Made by a program: the position numbers and the translations under genes
Notes under the pieces: model-generated
What the model was told of the DNA's origin: nothing
Databases searched by the model: none
Seen by the model: the letters and a program-made list of their open reading frames with translations, nothing else
Part shown: one piece after another, positions 63,467-64,000 of the stretch
Layout: every line of letters starts with the position of its first letter
Position numbering within the stretch: the first letter of the stretch is position 1
Assembly: GCA_017871115.1 (NCBI GenBank)
Contig: JAFCIZ010000001.1
Location: 1,407,501 to 1,471,500 of the forward strand
Reading direction: 5' to 3'
Length of the DNA: 64,000 bases
Origin: Cunninghamella blakesleeana
Taxonomy: Eukaryota > Mucoromycota > Mucoromycetes > Mucorales > Cunninghamellaceae

Positions 63467-64000
63467 TGCAACAAAAAAAAAAATTAATCACTTCATCATT
63501 TTTTTTTTTATTGTAATAAATATGATAAATAATAATAGTTAAATGTTATCAGTCAAATATCAATAATAATAGTGATAATTAAAAAGAAAAAATAATAATA
63601 ATAAAGAAAAAATAATAATAATAACAATGTAATAACAGGTTTACATATTACTTCCTTTTGTTGTTACTTTTTCCTTCCTTATTTTCCCTTTTTTATACTA
63701 TGTTAATAATTTTTATACCTTTTAATATGTGGTTTTACTTCTCTTAAAAAAAAAGATAAGGGCAAAAAGTGTTGATCGAGGTTAGCTGGTCTATTACGAT
63801 TATTTTTAAAAAATTAAATTTTAGCTTACTAGCTGGCTATTTTGTAAGGTTGATATTTATTTTATGAATGTATATTTCTTTTTCTTTTCCTTCTGCTTTT
63901 TGTAGTAACTAACATTTTGTTTTTTTTAAAGATAAAATTAAAGTTTTGGCCTTCATATGTATTTACGTGTTTGTTGTTATTTTATATTTTTTTTTTTTGA
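63467..64000. other. Terminal spacer
   Basis: 3' flank of the gene at 62393 up to the window end. A/T-rich, T-rich at the end. No gene start recognised. Confidence 0.55.

Overview
This is a eukaryotic nuclear window. It is very AT-rich and gene-dense, with many short introns that nearly all have GT..AG ends; donors are mostly GTAAGT/GTAAAT-like and acceptors mostly TAG. Intergenic DNA consists of A/T-rich spacers with long poly-T and poly-A tracts. The gene set (chitin synthase, Pho80-type cyclin, Rud3 golgin, Sso1-type syntaxin, Tma22, a Bni4-like C-terminus) points to a fungus. The AT bias, the Asn/Gln/His-codon tracts and the retention of animal-like proteins (FUS/TET-type RNA-binding protein, possible Integrator INTS5 and Gdown1 relatives) fit an early-diverging lineage, most likely Mucoromycota, rather than Dikarya. 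The species assignment is an inference.

I could build 25 protein genes. Exon chains were assembled by hand from splice signals, frame continuity and continuity of recognisable protein families. For every complete model the summed exon length is divisible by three. Almost every gene is spliced; 62393-63466 is the only single-exon gene.

Layout: 1-7.6 kb holds the 3' end of FIP1 (mRNA polyadenylation), mitochondrial ribosomal protein mL41, a four-CCHC zinc-knuckle protein (ZCCHC9-like), a Gdown1-like acidic protein (minus) and pyridoxal kinase. 8.1-21 kb holds the golgin RUD3 (minus), a 926-residue helical protein resembling Integrator subunit 5 (minus), a FUS/EWS/TAF15-like protein diverging from it, and a Pho80-type cyclin. 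22-27 kb is a large, motif-divergent chitin synthase. 27-44 kb holds a mitochondrial-type NAD(H) kinase, two uncharacterised low-complexity proteins (one Bni4-like), mitochondrial ribosomal protein mL38, GDP-mannose pyrophosphorylase A and a four-LIM-domain protein. 45-64 kb holds a plasma-membrane syntaxin, Tma22/DENR, a GPATCH8-like protein, a small coiled-coil protein, a secreted double-psi-barrel protein, casein kinase 2 beta, a single-pass membrane protein, an ER SUN-domain protein (Slp1/SUCO) and an uncharacterised acidic protein.

There is no operon logic, but several gene pairs diverge from shared promoters: Gdown1-like/pyridoxal kinase, INTS5-like/FUS-like (206 bp), NAD kinase/30131, GMPPA/LIM (286 bp) and Slp1/62393. 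No mobile element, CRISPR array, rRNA or convincing tRNA was seen. The most notable items are the candidate INTS5 and Gdown1 homologues in one fungal window, a chitin synthase lacking the usual QRRRW and LPGCF motifs, two 8-nt internal micro-exons that carry conserved residues, a perfect palindrome over a splice acceptor, and a 17-bp sequence with a CArG-like core shared by two distant intergenic regions.
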